Assembly (NCBI RefSeq): GCF_014117215.1
Contig: NZ_JACGXS010000008.1
Location: 1 to 64,000 of the forward strand
Origin: Stenotrophomonas tumulicola
GTDB taxonomy: Bacteria; Pseudomonadota; Gammaproteobacteria; Xanthomonadales; Xanthomonadaceae
DNA: 64,000 bases
Direction of reading: 5' to 3'
The position numbers and the translations under genes were made by a program. Below are positions 9,485 to 19,900 of the stretch, one piece after another; positions within the stretch are counted from its first letter, which is position 1; each line of letters starts with the position of its first letter. The notes beneath the pieces are model-generated. The model did no database searches and was not told where the DNA came from. It worked only from the letters and a program-made list of their open reading frames with translations.

Positions 9485-10490
9485 CGAAACGCTCCTCGCC
9501 CACCAGGGCCAGCACGTCAGCTTCGCTGACAGGATTGAAATCGCCGGGGATCGAATGCTTCAGGCCACCGGCGGCCAAGCCGAAACGCACGGTGGCGTCG
9601 GCATCGAAGCCGCGCATGATGCCATGCAGGATGCCGGCGGCGAACGCATCACCGCCGCCGATGCGGTCGACGATGCCCTGCAGCTGGCGTACCGGCGCCT
9701 GCGCGCGCGTGCCATCACGGCCCAGCAGCAGTGCGCCCAGGGCATGGTGGTCCACGCTGAGTGCCTTGCGCTGCGTGCAGGCCATCCACTGCAGCCGGGG
9801 GAAAGCCCCGAACGCAGCGGCTGCCGCGGCCTCGACGCGATCGACCACGTCGTCCTGCGCGAACGGCAGGCCCAGGACGACTTCGATGTCGCGGTAATCG
9901 GCGAACACGATGTCGGCCTGCGCGAACAGTTCGTGCAGGATCGATTGCGCATCGCCGCCCCAGCGTTGCCACAGCTTCGGGCGGAAGTTGCCGTCGAACG
10001 AAACACGCACCCCCTGGGCACGGGCGGCACGCGCGGCGGCCAGCGTGGCCTGCGCGACATCCGCTCCCAACGCCGGGCTGACGCCGGACAGGTGCAGCCA
10101 GTCGGCACCGGCAAGCAGCGCCGGCCAGTCATAATCGGCGGCGGCACTGAGCGCGAACGCGGAACCGGCGCGATCGTAGACCACTTCACTGGCGCGCTGC
10201 ACGGCGCCGGTGGTCAGGAAGTACAGCCCCATGCGGGCATCGGCCTGCAAGCGCACGCCGCGGGTATCCACGCCATGCCGGCGCAGCTCACCCAGCGCGT
10301 GCGCGCCCAGCGGATTGTCGGCAACGGTGCTGGCCATGGCCACGTCGTGGCCGAAATGGGCCAGCGAAACGCCCACGTTGGCTTCCGCCCCCCCCACGTG
10401 CACATCCAGCCGCGGCGACTGCAGCAGCAGCTCGCGACCCGGTGCGCCCATCCTCAACAGCAGTTCCCCGAAACAGACCACTCGACTCAT
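9471..10490 (-). CDS. kdgK: 2-keto-3-deoxygluconate (KDG) kinase
   Basis: 339-residue PfkB-family sugar kinase phosphorylating KDG to KDPG. The N-terminal beta strand and substrate region read VCFGELLLRMG and GGAEANVGVSLA. The C-terminal PfkB signature DRIGGGDAFAAG holds the catalytic Asp and anion hole. The start at 10490 (MSRVVCFGE) has GAGG about 8 bases upstream and fits the family better than an ATG ten codons earlier. It is the first gene of kdgK-eda and takes the product of KduD (at 31917-32672), so the two distant operons act in one pathway. Its promoter must lie in the 286-base gap shared with the divergent TBDR, where a CGGTGTCA half-site occurs at 10573-10580. Confidence 0.95.
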   Translation of the reverse strand: MSRVVCFGELLLRMGAPGRELLLQSPRLDVHVGGAEANVGVSLAHFGHDVAMASTVADNPLGAHALGELRRHGVDTRGVRLQADARMGLYFLTTGAVQRASEVVYDRAGSAFALSAAADYDWPALLAGADWLHLSGVSPALGADVAQATLAAARAARAQGVRVSFDGNFRPKLWQRWGGDAQSILHELFAQADIVFADYRDIEVVLGLPFAQDDVVDRVEAAAAAAFGAFPRLQWMACTQRKALSVDHHALGALLLGRDGTRAQAPVRQLQGIVDRIGGGDAFAAGILHGIMRGFDADATVRFGLAAGGLKHSIPGDFNPVSEADVLALVGEERFDVRR

Positions 10491-10572
10491 CGGATGTCCT
10501 CGTTGCCCTTGCCCCAGCATCGCGTTGGGGCGGGCCTGATGGAACCACGCACCCCGCGTGGATCTTGGCTAT

Positions 10573-10580
10573 CGGTGTCA
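10573..10580. promoter_or_regulatory. CGGTGTCA half-site upstream of kdgK
   Basis: CGGTGTCA, one half of the TGACACCGGTGTCA palindrome proposed here as the operator of the local LacI regulator; the other half is poorly conserved (preceded by TTGGCTAT). It lies 83 bases upstream of the kdgK start, in the kdgK/TBDR intergenic region. Confidence 0.3.
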
Positions 10581-10712
10581 TTCTGGCCGCAGCCAGCCTC
10601 CCGTCTACCTTACAGGAATGTCGAAATCATTGTCCTGCAAGCATCTCCGGGACATTACAAATCTGTTGCGCTGCAAGATGCCCGATCCTGAAGGTGCTGT
10701 TAACGTCCGCCA

Positions 10713-10727
10713 TGACCAGCGGTGTCA
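10713..10727 (+). promoter_or_regulatory. Putative operator upstream of the first TBDR of the pair
   Basis: TGACCAGCGGTGTCA, 50 bases before the receptor ATG. It differs at two or three positions from TGACCTGCGGTGTCA at 13634-13648 before the next receptor. Both sites sit 39-40 bases after the start of a shared GCAAGATGCC (10673 and 13595), so the two promoters look related by descent. The right half matches the candidate LacI operator; the left half is shifted by one base. Confidence 0.4.
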
Positions 10728-10776
10728 TCTTGCTGATATCGCATTGTGAACCAGACCTTTGGGAGAGGGAAAGGCC

Positions 10777-13512
10777 ATGAATTCTCGTATCAGAACTAAA
10801 AAGACACCGGTTACCTTGTTGGCCCTGTCCATCGGCCTGGCGCTGGGCGCCACCGCCAATGCGCAGCAGGCCGGCAGCGCGACCGACCTGGATACCGTCA
10901 CCGTCACCGGTTACCGCGCCAGCGTGGAGAAGGCGCTGGACATCAAGCGCGGCGAAGCCGGCGTGGTTGATGCCATCGTCGCCGAGGACATCGGCAAGTT
11001 CCCCGACCTCAACCTCGCCGAGTCGCTGCAGCGCATCCCCGGCGTGGTCATCACCCGCGATGCCGGCGAGGGCCGCAGCATTTCGGTGCGCGGCCTCGGC
11101 CCGGACTTCACCCGCGTGCGCATCAACGGCATGGAGGCCCTCACCACCGTCGGTGCCGGCGACCAGAGCGGCGGCACCAACCGTGGCCGCGGCTTCGACT
11201 TCAACGTATTCGCCTCGGACCTGTTCTCGCAGCTGATCGTGCGCAAGACCGCCTCGGCCGATGTCGAAGAAGGTTCGCTGGGCGCAACCGTCGACCTGCG
11301 CACTGCCCGTCCGTTCGACTACGACGGCTTCACCTTCGCTGCCAGCGGCCAGGGCAGCTTCAACGACATGGCCGACAAGGCCGACCCGCGCGTTGCCGCG
11401 CTGATTGCCAACACCTTCGCCGATGGCACCTTCGGTGCCCTGTTGTCGGTGGCCTACTCCGAACGCCAGGCACTGGAGGAAGGTTCCAACACCGGCCGCT
11501 GGGCCAACGGCCCGAGCAATGGTGGGTTCTCCCCCGACTCGCCGTTCGCCGAGGCCAACAGCGCCGACGTGTTCCATCCGCGTTTCCCGCGCTACGTGCA
11601 GATGGAACATGAGCAGAAGCGCCTGGGCGTGACCGGCTCGCTGCAGTGGAAGCCGAGCGACCGTACCGAGATCTCGCTGGACACCCTGTACTCGAAGATC
11701 GATGCCGACCGCGATGAACATTACATCGAAGCCATCTCCTTCAGCCGCTCCGGCACGGGCAAGCCACAGACCATCGTGCGCAATGGCGAGGTGCGCGACA
11801 ACGCACTGGTCTACGGTGAGTTCGACAACGTAGACATCCGCAGTGAAAACCGGCATGACGAATGGAGCACCGAGTTCAAGCAGGTCAGCCTGAACCTGGA
11901 CCACCGCTTCAGCGATGCCTTCCAGATCTCCGGCAAGCTGGGCACCTCGCGCTCGAAGCACGAGAACCCGGTGCAGACCACCATCATCATGGACAAGTAC
12001 GATGTCGATGGTTACAGCTACGACTACCGCGGCAACAAGAACCAGCCGATCATCAACTATGGCGTAGATCCGACCGACCCCAACGGCTGGCAGCTGGCCG
12101 AAATCCGCCTGCGCCCGCAATCGGTGGACAATGATTTCGACACCGCGCAGCTGGACTTCAACTGGAACATCAGCCCTGGCTTCCGTTTGAAAGGCGGCGT
12201 GCTGGCCAAGAACTACACCTTCAGCACGGTCGAACTACGCCGTGCCAGCGAACTGGAGGTGCCTGGCTTCGATGGCGGCAGCCTGATCGTGCCGCCGGAG
12301 TACACCCAGCAGTCCGGCCTGAAGGGCATCAGCGGTTCGCCGTCGAACTGGGTGGTGCCGGACCTGGACGCGGTCGCCGACCTGTTCGACATCTACGGCA
12401 ATTCCGGTTCCTTCGCCGTCGCACCGCGGTTGAACAACAGCCGCAGCGTGGAAGAGAAGGATCGTGGCGTGTGGTTGATGGGCGAGTTCTCCACCGACCT
12501 CGGCTCGATTCCGCTGTCGGGCAACTTCGGCGTGCGCTACGTGGAGACCAAGCAGGAGTCCACCGGCTACGCGACCATCGGCGGCGTCCCGGAACTGACC
12601 ACCACCAGCCGCAAGTACAGTGACACCCTGCCCTCGTTCAACCTGGTCGCCGAAGTGGCTCCGGACTTCCTGGTCCGCCTCGGTGCGGCCAAGGTGATGA
12701 CCCGTCCGGGCCTGGGCTTCCTGACCCCGGGCGTGACCGTGGCGGTGGCCGGCGGCGCGCGTACGGTGGGCGGCGGCAACCCGAACCTGGATCCGATCCG
12801 CGCCACCAACGTCGACCTGGGCTTCGAGTGGTACTTCAATGAGGGGGCGATGCTGGGGCTGGGGCTGTTCTACAAGGACATCGAGTCCTTCGTGCAGACC
12901 ACCCGCGACGTGCGTCCCTATTCCAGCAGTGGCCTGCCGGCCAGCCTGCTCGATGGCACCGGCGCCACGGTCAACGATGAGTTCACCTTCAGCATTCCGC
13001 TCAACACGCCCGGCGGCGAGCTGCATGGTATCGAAGCCAACTACACCCAGCCCTTCACCTTCCTGCCCGGCAAGTGGTCGAACCTGGGCGCGCAGCTGAA
13101 CTACACGTGGGTTGAATCCAAGATCCAGTATCTCAACGGGCAGGGCGAGCCGGTGATGAAAACCGACCTGACCGGCCTGTCGAAGTCCTCCTGGAACGCC
13201 ACGCTGTTCTACGAAGGCGAGGTGTTCGCCGGCCGCATCTCGGCGACCAACCGCGATGACTACCTGACCCAGGCGCCCGGCCAGGAAGTCGGTTTCAACC
13301 TGGACGGCTACCACGGGATGACCGGCACCACGGTCGTCGATGCTTCCGTGCGCTACAAGATCAGCGACGCGCTGGAGCTGAGCCTGGAAGGCATCAACCT
13401 GACCAACGAAGGGTCTGACGAGTGGGTGTATTCGCCACTCACCGGGCGCCTGCCGCTGCAGTACACCGAGACGGGCCGCCAGTTCCTGCTTGGCGTGCGT
13501 TACAAGTTCTGA
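10777..13512 (+). CDS. TonB-dependent receptor, probable oligouronide importer (first of pair)
   Basis: Outer-membrane receptor of 911 residues. A signal peptide (TLLALSIGLALGATANAQQ) is followed by TonB-box-like LDTVTVTGYRAS, the plug hallmark AEDIGKFPDLNLAESLQRIP, and a beta-barrel ending in RYKF. It belongs to the Xanthomonas/Caulobacter receptor group, and its plug resembles that of the next gene at 13745. ATG at 10777 follows GGGAGAGGGAAAGG. Standing between kdgK-eda and the large exported protein at 16972, it probably imports oligosaccharides containing uronic acid; the exact ligand is inferred from neighbours only. A strong 16-bp hairpin follows the gene. Confidence 0.92.
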   Translation: MNSRIRTKKTPVTLLALSIGLALGATANAQQAGSATDLDTVTVTGYRASVEKALDIKRGEAGVVDAIVAEDIGKFPDLNLAESLQRIPGVVITRDAGEGRSISVRGLGPDFTRVRINGMEALTTVGAGDQSGGTNRGRGFDFNVFASDLFSQLIVRKTASADVEEGSLGATVDLRTARPFDYDGFTFAASGQGSFNDMADKADPRVAALIANTFADGTFGALLSVAYSERQALEEGSNTGRWANGPSNGGFSPDSPFAEANSADVFHPRFPRYVQMEHEQKRLGVTGSLQWKPSDRTEISLDTLYSKIDADRDEHYIEAISFSRSGTGKPQTIVRNGEVRDNALVYGEFDNVDIRSENRHDEWSTEFKQVSLNLDHRFSDAFQISGKLGTSRSKHENPVQTTIIMDKYDVDGYSYDYRGNKNQPIINYGVDPTDPNGWQLAEIRLRPQSVDNDFDTAQLDFNWNISPGFRLKGGVLAKNYTFSTVELRRASELEVPGFDGGSLIVPPEYTQQSGLKGISGSPSNWVVPDLDAVADLFDIYGNSGSFAVAPRLNNSRSVEEKDRGVWLMGEFSTDLGSIPLSGNFGVRYVETKQESTGYATIGGVPELTTTSRKYSDTLPSFNLVAEVAPDFLVRLGAAKVMTRPGLGFLTPGVTVAVAGGARTVGGGNPNLDPIRATNVDLGFEWYFNEGAMLGLGLFYKDIESFVQTTRDVRPYSSSGLPASLLDGTGATVNDEFTFSIPLNTPGGELHGIEANYTQPFTFLPGKWSNLGAQLNYTWVESKIQYLNGQGEPVMKTDLTGLSKSSWNATLFYEGEVFAGRISATNRDDYLTQAPGQEVGFNLDGYHGMTGTTVVDASVRYKISDALELSLEGINLTNEGSDEWVYSPLTGRLPLQYTETGRQFLLGVRYKF

Positions 13513-13518
13513 TCGGCC

Positions 13519-13558
13519 GCGCATACCGGTGGCATGCAGCCTTGCCACCGGTATGCGC
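13519..13558 (+). terminator. Strong hairpin after the first TBDR
   Basis: GCGCATACCGGTGGCA, eight-base loop, TGCCACCGGTATGCGC: a perfect 16-bp stem starting 7 bases after the stop codon. There is no T run, so it may be Rho-assisted or may attenuate read-through into the next receptor gene. The ACCGGT core is coincidentally like the operator centre. Confidence 0.6.
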
Positions 13559-13633
13559 CACGGACGCCTGCGACACCGTGCCTGCTGCTGCGGCGCAAGA
13601 TGCCTGCGCTGCGGTTGCTTTGCTACGTTCCCG

Positions 13634-13648
13634 TGACCTGCGGTGTCA
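13634..13648 (+). promoter_or_regulatory. Putative operator upstream of the second TBDR
   Basis: TGACCTGCGGTGTCA, the counterpart of 10713-10727. It lies about 97 bases before the receptor start, further than in the first gene. See the shared GCAAGATGCC at 13595-13604. Confidence 0.4.
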
Positions 13649-13744
13649 GCAAGACGTTGCGCCGAGGCAGCGTTCCGGGGAAAGGCCGGAACGCCGCCTG
13701 CTGCATCCACGCACGCTTGAGGACACCCTGGGAGGGGAAACGAG

Positions 13745-16700
13745 ATGGATTTTCCGCACGCCTGCCGTCGCGCCACCGGACATGCGCCGGCCACCCTGCT
13801 TGCCTTGTCGATTGCGCTGGCCCTGGCCAGCACCGCCGCCGCCCAGCAGACGCCGGAGGCCGCCGCCGGCGGCCCCACCGCCGTGGACCTGGACAAGGTC
13901 GAGGTCAAGGCCACTTATCGCGAAAGCCTGCAGCAGTCGCTGGATGAGAAGCGCTACAGCGTCGAGCAGGTAGATGCGATCTACGCCGAGGACATCGGCA
14001 AATTCCCGGACCTCAACCTGGCCGAGTCGATGCAGCGCATCGCCGGCGTATCCATCGACCGCGAAGGGGGCGAGGGCCAGCAGATCTCCGTGCGTGGACT
14101 GGGATCGGACTTCACCCGCGTGCGCATCAATGGGCTGGAAGCCTTGTCCACGGCCGGCAGCGGCACCGCCGGTGTAAACCGTAGCCGCGGATTCGATTTC
14201 AATACCTTTGCCTCCGAGCTGTTCAGCCGGGTCAAGGTCAGCAAGACCCAGTCGGCGCAGGCCGACGAAGGTTCGCTGGGCGCCACGGTGGACCTGCGTG
14301 CGTCGCGCCCGTTCGATTTCGATGGCTTCCAGGCTTCGCTCAATGGCCAGTATGGCTTCAACGAACTCTCGCGCAGCAAGGATCCGCGCATGTCCGCCCT
14401 GCTCAGCAATACCTGGGCGGACGGGCGTTTCGGCGCATTGATGTCGGTTGCATACAGCAAGCGCACCATCTTCGAGGAAGGCTACAACCCGGTGCGCTGG
14501 GAGCATGGCAACCATCGCAACTCCAACCAGAGCAATGCCGCCAACAACGGCACCTATGGTTTCTGCAGCCCGCTGGGCTATGACCCGCAGACACCGCGCA
14601 ACCCGCTGGCGAACGAAACCGCTGCCGGCACGGGCAGCGCCGCCGACCAGGCGCGCAACAATGGCTGGGGCAGCTACGGCATCGACGCCGCGCATTGTGG
14701 TCCCGGCCTGGACCGCCCGGCTGCGACCGCCGGGAACATCGCCGCCTACGAGACCGCTACCAACGCCTGGATACCGCGCTACCCGCGCTACATCCGCACC
14801 GAGCACGAAATCAAGCGCCTGGGCGTGACGGGTGCGCTGCAGTTCAAGTTCAGCGACGACAGCCTGCTCAACCTGGACCTGATGTATTCCAGGCTGGACA
14901 AGGACCAGCGCGAGGACTCGCTGGGCGCCAACCTGCATCGCACCGCCCAATACGGTGGCAAGACCCAGATCGTGGTCCGCGAGGCCGAAGTCGATGACCG
15001 CAACCGCCTGGTCTACGGCGTGTTCGACAACGTCGACTTCCGCACCGAATCGACCGCCATCGAGGAAAGCACCGAGTTCAAGCAGGTCAGCCTGAACTTC
15101 GAACACCGCTTCAACGATGCGGTGCGGCTGGATGCGCTGGTCGGCCATTCGGCATCCAGCTTCGAGCGCCCGGTGTTCTCGATGGTCAGCTTCGACAACA
15201 GCAACCTGGATGGCTTCGTGCTGGATGGGCGCGGAAACGCCAGCATGCCGTCGATGCACTTCCCCTTCGCACTGAACGATCCCAATGCGTGGCAATGGCT
15301 GGGTTATGGCACCGCGCCGGTCAATGCCAACGGCACCGCGCAGGGCAGCAACATCAGCGAAGTACGCCTGAACCCGAACTACGTCGACAACCAGTTCGAC
15401 ACGGCCAAGGTCGACCTGACCTTCAACATCTCGCCGACCTTCACCCTGCGTGGTGGCCTTGCCTACAAGGACTACGACATGAGCACGCAGGAGTACCGCA
15501 ACATCAGCTACGGGCGCCTGTCGCAGGCACTGCCCGACGGCACCGGCGTGGGTGACCTGGGCACCACGCTCAATGGCTTCGGCAGGAGCCTGGACGGTGC
15601 GGTGCCGTCGAGCTGGCTGATTCCGGATTTCAAGCGCGTGGCCGAGCTGCTGGACATCTATTGCAACTGCGACACCGGCAACCTGGGCGGTGACTACCGC
15701 CTGGCCGGCGTCGGTCACTTCGGTTCATCCAACAACAACTTCGACGTCAACGAGAAGAGCCATGCCAGCTACCTGCAGCTGGACTTCAACACCGACCTGT
15801 GGGGCAAGCCGTTCCGCGGCAACATCGGCATGCGCTACGTGCAGACCCGGATCACCGCCGACGGCTATGCACCGTGCCAGGCTGCCGACAGTGGTGACCT
15901 GTCCGGGGCATGCGAGCCGTTCCTAGGCGTGGCCAGCGCAACGGCCGATGCCGGCGAACGCCTGCTGGTCGGCACCCGCGTTGGCCACAAGTACGACGAC
16001 TGGCTGCCCTCGCTCAACCTCGCATGGGACCTGACCGACACCTTCGTGCTGCGTTTCGGCGCGGCCAAGACCATGGCCCGCCCGACCCTGTCCAACCTGT
16101 CGCCCAGCGTCAGCGGCGGGCCGAGCGCCTTCCTTGACGAAGACCGCTACTACTCGATCAACCTGGGCAACCCGAAACTGGATCCGTTCCGCTCCACCAA
16201 CTACGACCTGAGCGCGGAATGGTACTTCCAGGAGGGCGCGCTGCTTTCGGCCGCGGTGTTCTACAAGGACATCGAGACCTACGTGCAGCGCACCCGGCTG
16301 CTCACCACCTGGGCGGACATGGGCTACTCGCTGGACCTGCTGCCGACGGGCTTCAGCCCCAACACGCTGTTCAACGTGCAGAGCTACTTCAACACCCCGG
16401 GCGGCCCGCTCAAGGGCTATGAACTGACCTACCAGCAGCCTTTCAGCTTCCTGCCGGGCTTCTGGCGCAACTTTGGCATCCAGCTGAACTACACGCACGT
16501 GGACTCGAAGATCCAGTACCTGTTCAGCTCGGGCAGCGGCAACACCATCGTCACCACGTACACCGAGAACGACCTGCTGAACCTGTCGCCGAACTCGTAC
16601 AACGCAACCCTGTACTACGACGATGGGCGTTTCAGCGCCCGCGTTTCCACCAGCTACCGCGATGCCTACATCAACCAGATCCTGGCCCAGGAGAACGTCT

Positions 16701-16933
16701 GGGACCTGGATGGCAACCCGTTGGCTACCGGCGACGTGACCGGCAAGTACAGCGTGGAGAACGTGGACTTCAACATGTCGTGGAAGTTCAACGACAACCT
16801 GACCATGAGCTTCGAAGCGATCAACCTGCTGGACACCGCCGACGAACGTTACGTGGATTCGTCGCTTTCCCTGCCTGACCGTTATACCCAGACCGGCCGC
16901 CAGTATTACGTTGGCCTCCGCTACAAGTTCTGA
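13745..16933 (+). CDS. TonB-dependent receptor, probable oligouronide importer (second of pair)
   Basis: 1062-residue outer-membrane receptor. The signal peptide ATLLALSIALALASTAAAQQ is followed by a plug with AEDIGKFPDLNLAESMQRIAGV and GLGSDFTRVRINGLEALSTA, and the barrel ends in LRYKF. It is longer than its neighbour at 10777 mainly through an insert rich in Asn, Gly and Ala near residues 250-345, probably an extracellular loop. GGGAGGGGAAACGAG precedes the ATG. The next gene, encoding the 1273-residue exported protein, begins 38 bases after this stop, so the two are very likely cotranscribed. A receptor paired with a depolymerase is the usual layout of Xanthomonas carbohydrate-utilisation loci. 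Confidence 0.92.
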   Translation: MDFPHACRRATGHAPATLLALSIALALASTAAAQQTPEAAAGGPTAVDLDKVEVKATYRESLQQSLDEKRYSVEQVDAIYAEDIGKFPDLNLAESMQRIAGVSIDREGGEGQQISVRGLGSDFTRVRINGLEALSTAGSGTAGVNRSRGFDFNTFASELFSRVKVSKTQSAQADEGSLGATVDLRASRPFDFDGFQASLNGQYGFNELSRSKDPRMSALLSNTWADGRFGALMSVAYSKRTIFEEGYNPVRWEHGNHRNSNQSNAANNGTYGFCSPLGYDPQTPRNPLANETAAGTGSAADQARNNGWGSYGIDAAHCGPGLDRPAATAGNIAAYETATNAWIPRYPRYIRTEHEIKRLGVTGALQFKFSDDSLLNLDLMYSRLDKDQREDSLGANLHRTAQYGGKTQIVVREAEVDDRNRLVYGVFDNVDFRTESTAIEESTEFKQVSLNFEHRFNDAVRLDALVGHSASSFERPVFSMVSFDNSNLDGFVLDGRGNASMPSMHFPFALNDPNAWQWLGYGTAPVNANGTAQGSNISEVRLNPNYVDNQFDTAKVDLTFNISPTFTLRGGLAYKDYDMSTQEYRNISYGRLSQALPDGTGVGDLGTTLNGFGRSLDGAVPSSWLIPDFKRVAELLDIYCNCDTGNLGGDYRLAGVGHFGSSNNNFDVNEKSHASYLQLDFNTDLWGKPFRGNIGMRYVQTRITADGYAPCQAADSGDLSGACEPFLGVASATADAGERLLVGTRVGHKYDDWLPSLNLAWDLTDTFVLRFGAAKTMARPTLSNLSPSVSGGPSAFLDEDRYYSINLGNPKLDPFRSTNYDLSAEWYFQEGALLSAAVFYKDIETYVQRTRLLTTWADMGYSLDLLPTGFSPNTLFNVQSYFNTPGGPLKGYELTYQQPFSFLPGFWRNFGIQLNYTHVDSKIQYLFSSGSGNTIVTTYTENDLLNLSPNSYNATLYYDDGRFSARVSTSYRDAYINQILAQENVWDLDGNPLATGDVTGKYSVENVDFNMSWKFNDNLTMSFEAINLLDTADERYVDSSLSLPDRYTQTGRQYYVGLRYKF

Positions 16934-16971
16934 GCGTGAACGCATTCGCCCGTTGTCGAAAGGAAGGTTCC

Positions 16972-19900
16972 ATGCCGCACCCATCCATCGCCGTCGCCTC
17001 CTCGCCCCGCCGTGGCCTGCTTGCCCTGGCCATCGCGCTGATCGCTTCGCCAGCCATGGCGGCGGAACCGCCGACGCTGCTGTTCCATGTCGATGCCGGC
17101 AAGGGACTGGAAGCGGAGGTCGCCCACGGCGACCCGGTGCCGAACTTCCGCGACAAGGTGCAGGTGGTCGACGATGGTGCGCGCGGCAAGGCGATCCAGT
17201 GGGAGGACGATGGCGTGCTGTCCTGGGACGCGCCGGGCAACATCCTGGCCCAGCGCGGCACGCTGGCATTCGACTGGCGCCCACGCTATGCGGTCGGCGA
17301 GACGCCGTTCGTGATCTTCCGCGTTGGCTATGCCGACCATAGCAGCTGGGACATGGCGTGGCTGCGCATCGACTGGAACGGGCATGGTTTCGATGCGTTC
17401 GTCACCGACGCCAACCTGGCGCGCACCCGCGTGTCCTTCAAGCTGCCGCAGGACCCTCGCCCGGACCAGTGGATGCACCTGGCCTTTGGATGGGACGAAG
17501 ACCTCGGGGTACGGCTGTTCGTCGACGGCAAGGAAGTGGCCCGGGTCGATGCCACGGCGGACTATGACGCGGCACTGGACCAGCTCGGCCTGGCAGGCCG
17601 GGTGATGGCGCCTTACCAGGTGCAAAGCCGCTACAACTTCCTGCGCGGCAGCGATTTCCAGCACATCCGTGTCTACGACCGCCTGCTCGATGCACCGGCG
17701 GTGGCCGCGTTGGCGCGTGGCCAGGCGGTGTCTACCGCCTTCGCCGCACCCACCGACGAACGCGCCTGGCGCCACCGTTTCGGCTGGGAAGGCGCTGCGC
17801 CGCCGGCGCTGGCCAGTGGCAACACCCGCATCCGCAAGGTCGAGTTCGCCGATACCAGGGACCTGAAGCAGTGGATGTGGAAGGCCACCGATGGCATCGC
17901 CGAAACCACCTGGCCCGGCGTGTACAACCGATCGCGGCTGCCCGGTCGCAACGACTACTTCCAGCTGCCGGACTGGAATACCTACGTCGAAGGCGGCCAG
18001 CACCTGGACCTGGCCCTGCCCGAGGGCGAGACGGTGAACCGCGTGGAAGTACGCGGCGCAGCGTTCGGCACCCTGGCCCACGGTGATGACGCCGCCAGTG
18101 CCAGCAAGGTACTGCTGCGCAGGCCGCAGGGCGTGGTCCGCAGCGTGGATGACATTCCTGCCCAGCGCGGCGGCGTGCTGCGCTTCTCCAACGTCGAACA
18201 GGAAACGCCGATCCAGGAAATCTGGGCCTACCACGTTGAAGATGGCGCCGAGCCGGAAGGCAGCGTCAAGCAGACCTATTTCATCGACAGCCAGGCATTG
18301 CCGGATTACACCAACCTCGATGCCCTGCGCCGCTACATCGACGGCCGCTACCCCGAGGCGGAACGCAGCACGGTGATGGCGCTGCCCAAGGGCGCCGGGT
18401 CGCGACGCCGCGATGCAGGCAGCCTGCCGGCGCAGCCGCGCCCGATCGTGCATGTGCTGGTTCCTTCCGGGGTGGGCGATGCGCCCGCGAACCAGCCATT
18501 GATCCGCAGTTGGGCGCACAGCTGGGAGAACATGCATGACGGACTGGATGGCGTTGCCATCGACCTGCCTGCGCTGGACCTGCCCGCCACCCACGATGGC
18601 CTGATCCCGCTCAACATCCGCATCAAGGATCCGATCTGGCCGGCGCGCGACATGATCGACGTGTCCGTTTCGGTGAAGCCGGGGCAGCAACGGACGGTGT
18701 TCCTGGACCTGCGCGACCGCATCCTCACCGCCGACAGCCTGTGGCTGAGCATCGCCTCGGCTGCGCCCGGCTTCGACGCGCGCGCGCTGGACGGTGCCGA
18801 AATCCGCATGGTGTTCAAGCCCCGCGCCGAAGCGATCAAGGAGCATGTAGCCGACCGCTTCAACCAGGTGCGCGACAACTGGGGGTTCCTGGTCGAAGAA
18901 CACACCACCTCCAAGCGCCAGCGCCTGTATGCGCGCGTGTACGCCGACCTGAGCGACCTGCTGCGCGTCGACCCGGACCACGCACTGGGGCGCCTGTACT
19001 GGAACTACATCAGCTACAACAGCCAGGGCAAGCCACCGTTCACCGCCCCGGATGTCCCCAAGGGGGTGCCGGCCTGGGCATTCCACCAGACGCAGGACCT
19101 GAAATACGTGCGCCGTTTCATCGACTGGTGGATCGACAACCGCCAGGTCGGCTACGGCGATTTCGGCGGTGGCATCTCCGATGATTCCGACCTGACCCAG
19201 CAGTGGCCGGGGCTGGCGTTGATGGGTGTGCAGCCGGATCGCCTCAATGCCTCGCTGACCGCGTTGTCCGATGCGGTGTACCGCAACGGGATGTTCAGCA
19301 ACGGGTTGAGCACCATCGAGACCGACGAGCTGCATTCCTACGAGGAAGGCATCAACACCAACAGCGCGATGCTGTACCTCAACTGGGGCGATCCACTCAC
19401 CGTCGAGCGCCTGATGGAAACGGTGCGGGCGTTCGACGACAGGATCATCCTGCCCAACCCGCAGGGCCACCTGCTGTTCTCCAGCAACTGGTTCGGTGGC
19501 AACAAGGTCTATCGCGATCCGAACTGGCAATGGCAGAAGCCGTACTCGTTCCCGGTGCTGCATCCGGCGTTCCTGCTGGGCCAGTACAACGCCGACCCGA
19601 CCGGTCGCCGGCTGGTCACCGGCCTGGCCGATGGTTATCTCGCCCACGCCCATAGCGACGACAAGGGCCAGTGGGTACTGCCCAACGAGATCGACTGGGC
19701 AACCGGCAAGACCCGCGGCGGTGAGCTCAACAACGGCTCTGGCAGCGGTGATGTCATGCACACCTTCTGGGCGGCCTGGCGCTGGACCGGAGATGACAAG
19801 TACCTCAAGGCGCTGGACTACCGCGTACAGCGCGGCGGCCCGGGCGCGCTGTCCAACCTGGGCGAGAACTTCGTCGAGGCGCTGGGGCGCCAGCAGGACT

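Noticed and set aside
13646-15718. A 690-codon minus-strand frame opposite the second receptor
   Set aside because: Shadow of a high-GC gene, and a similar shadow occurs opposite every receptor in this window.
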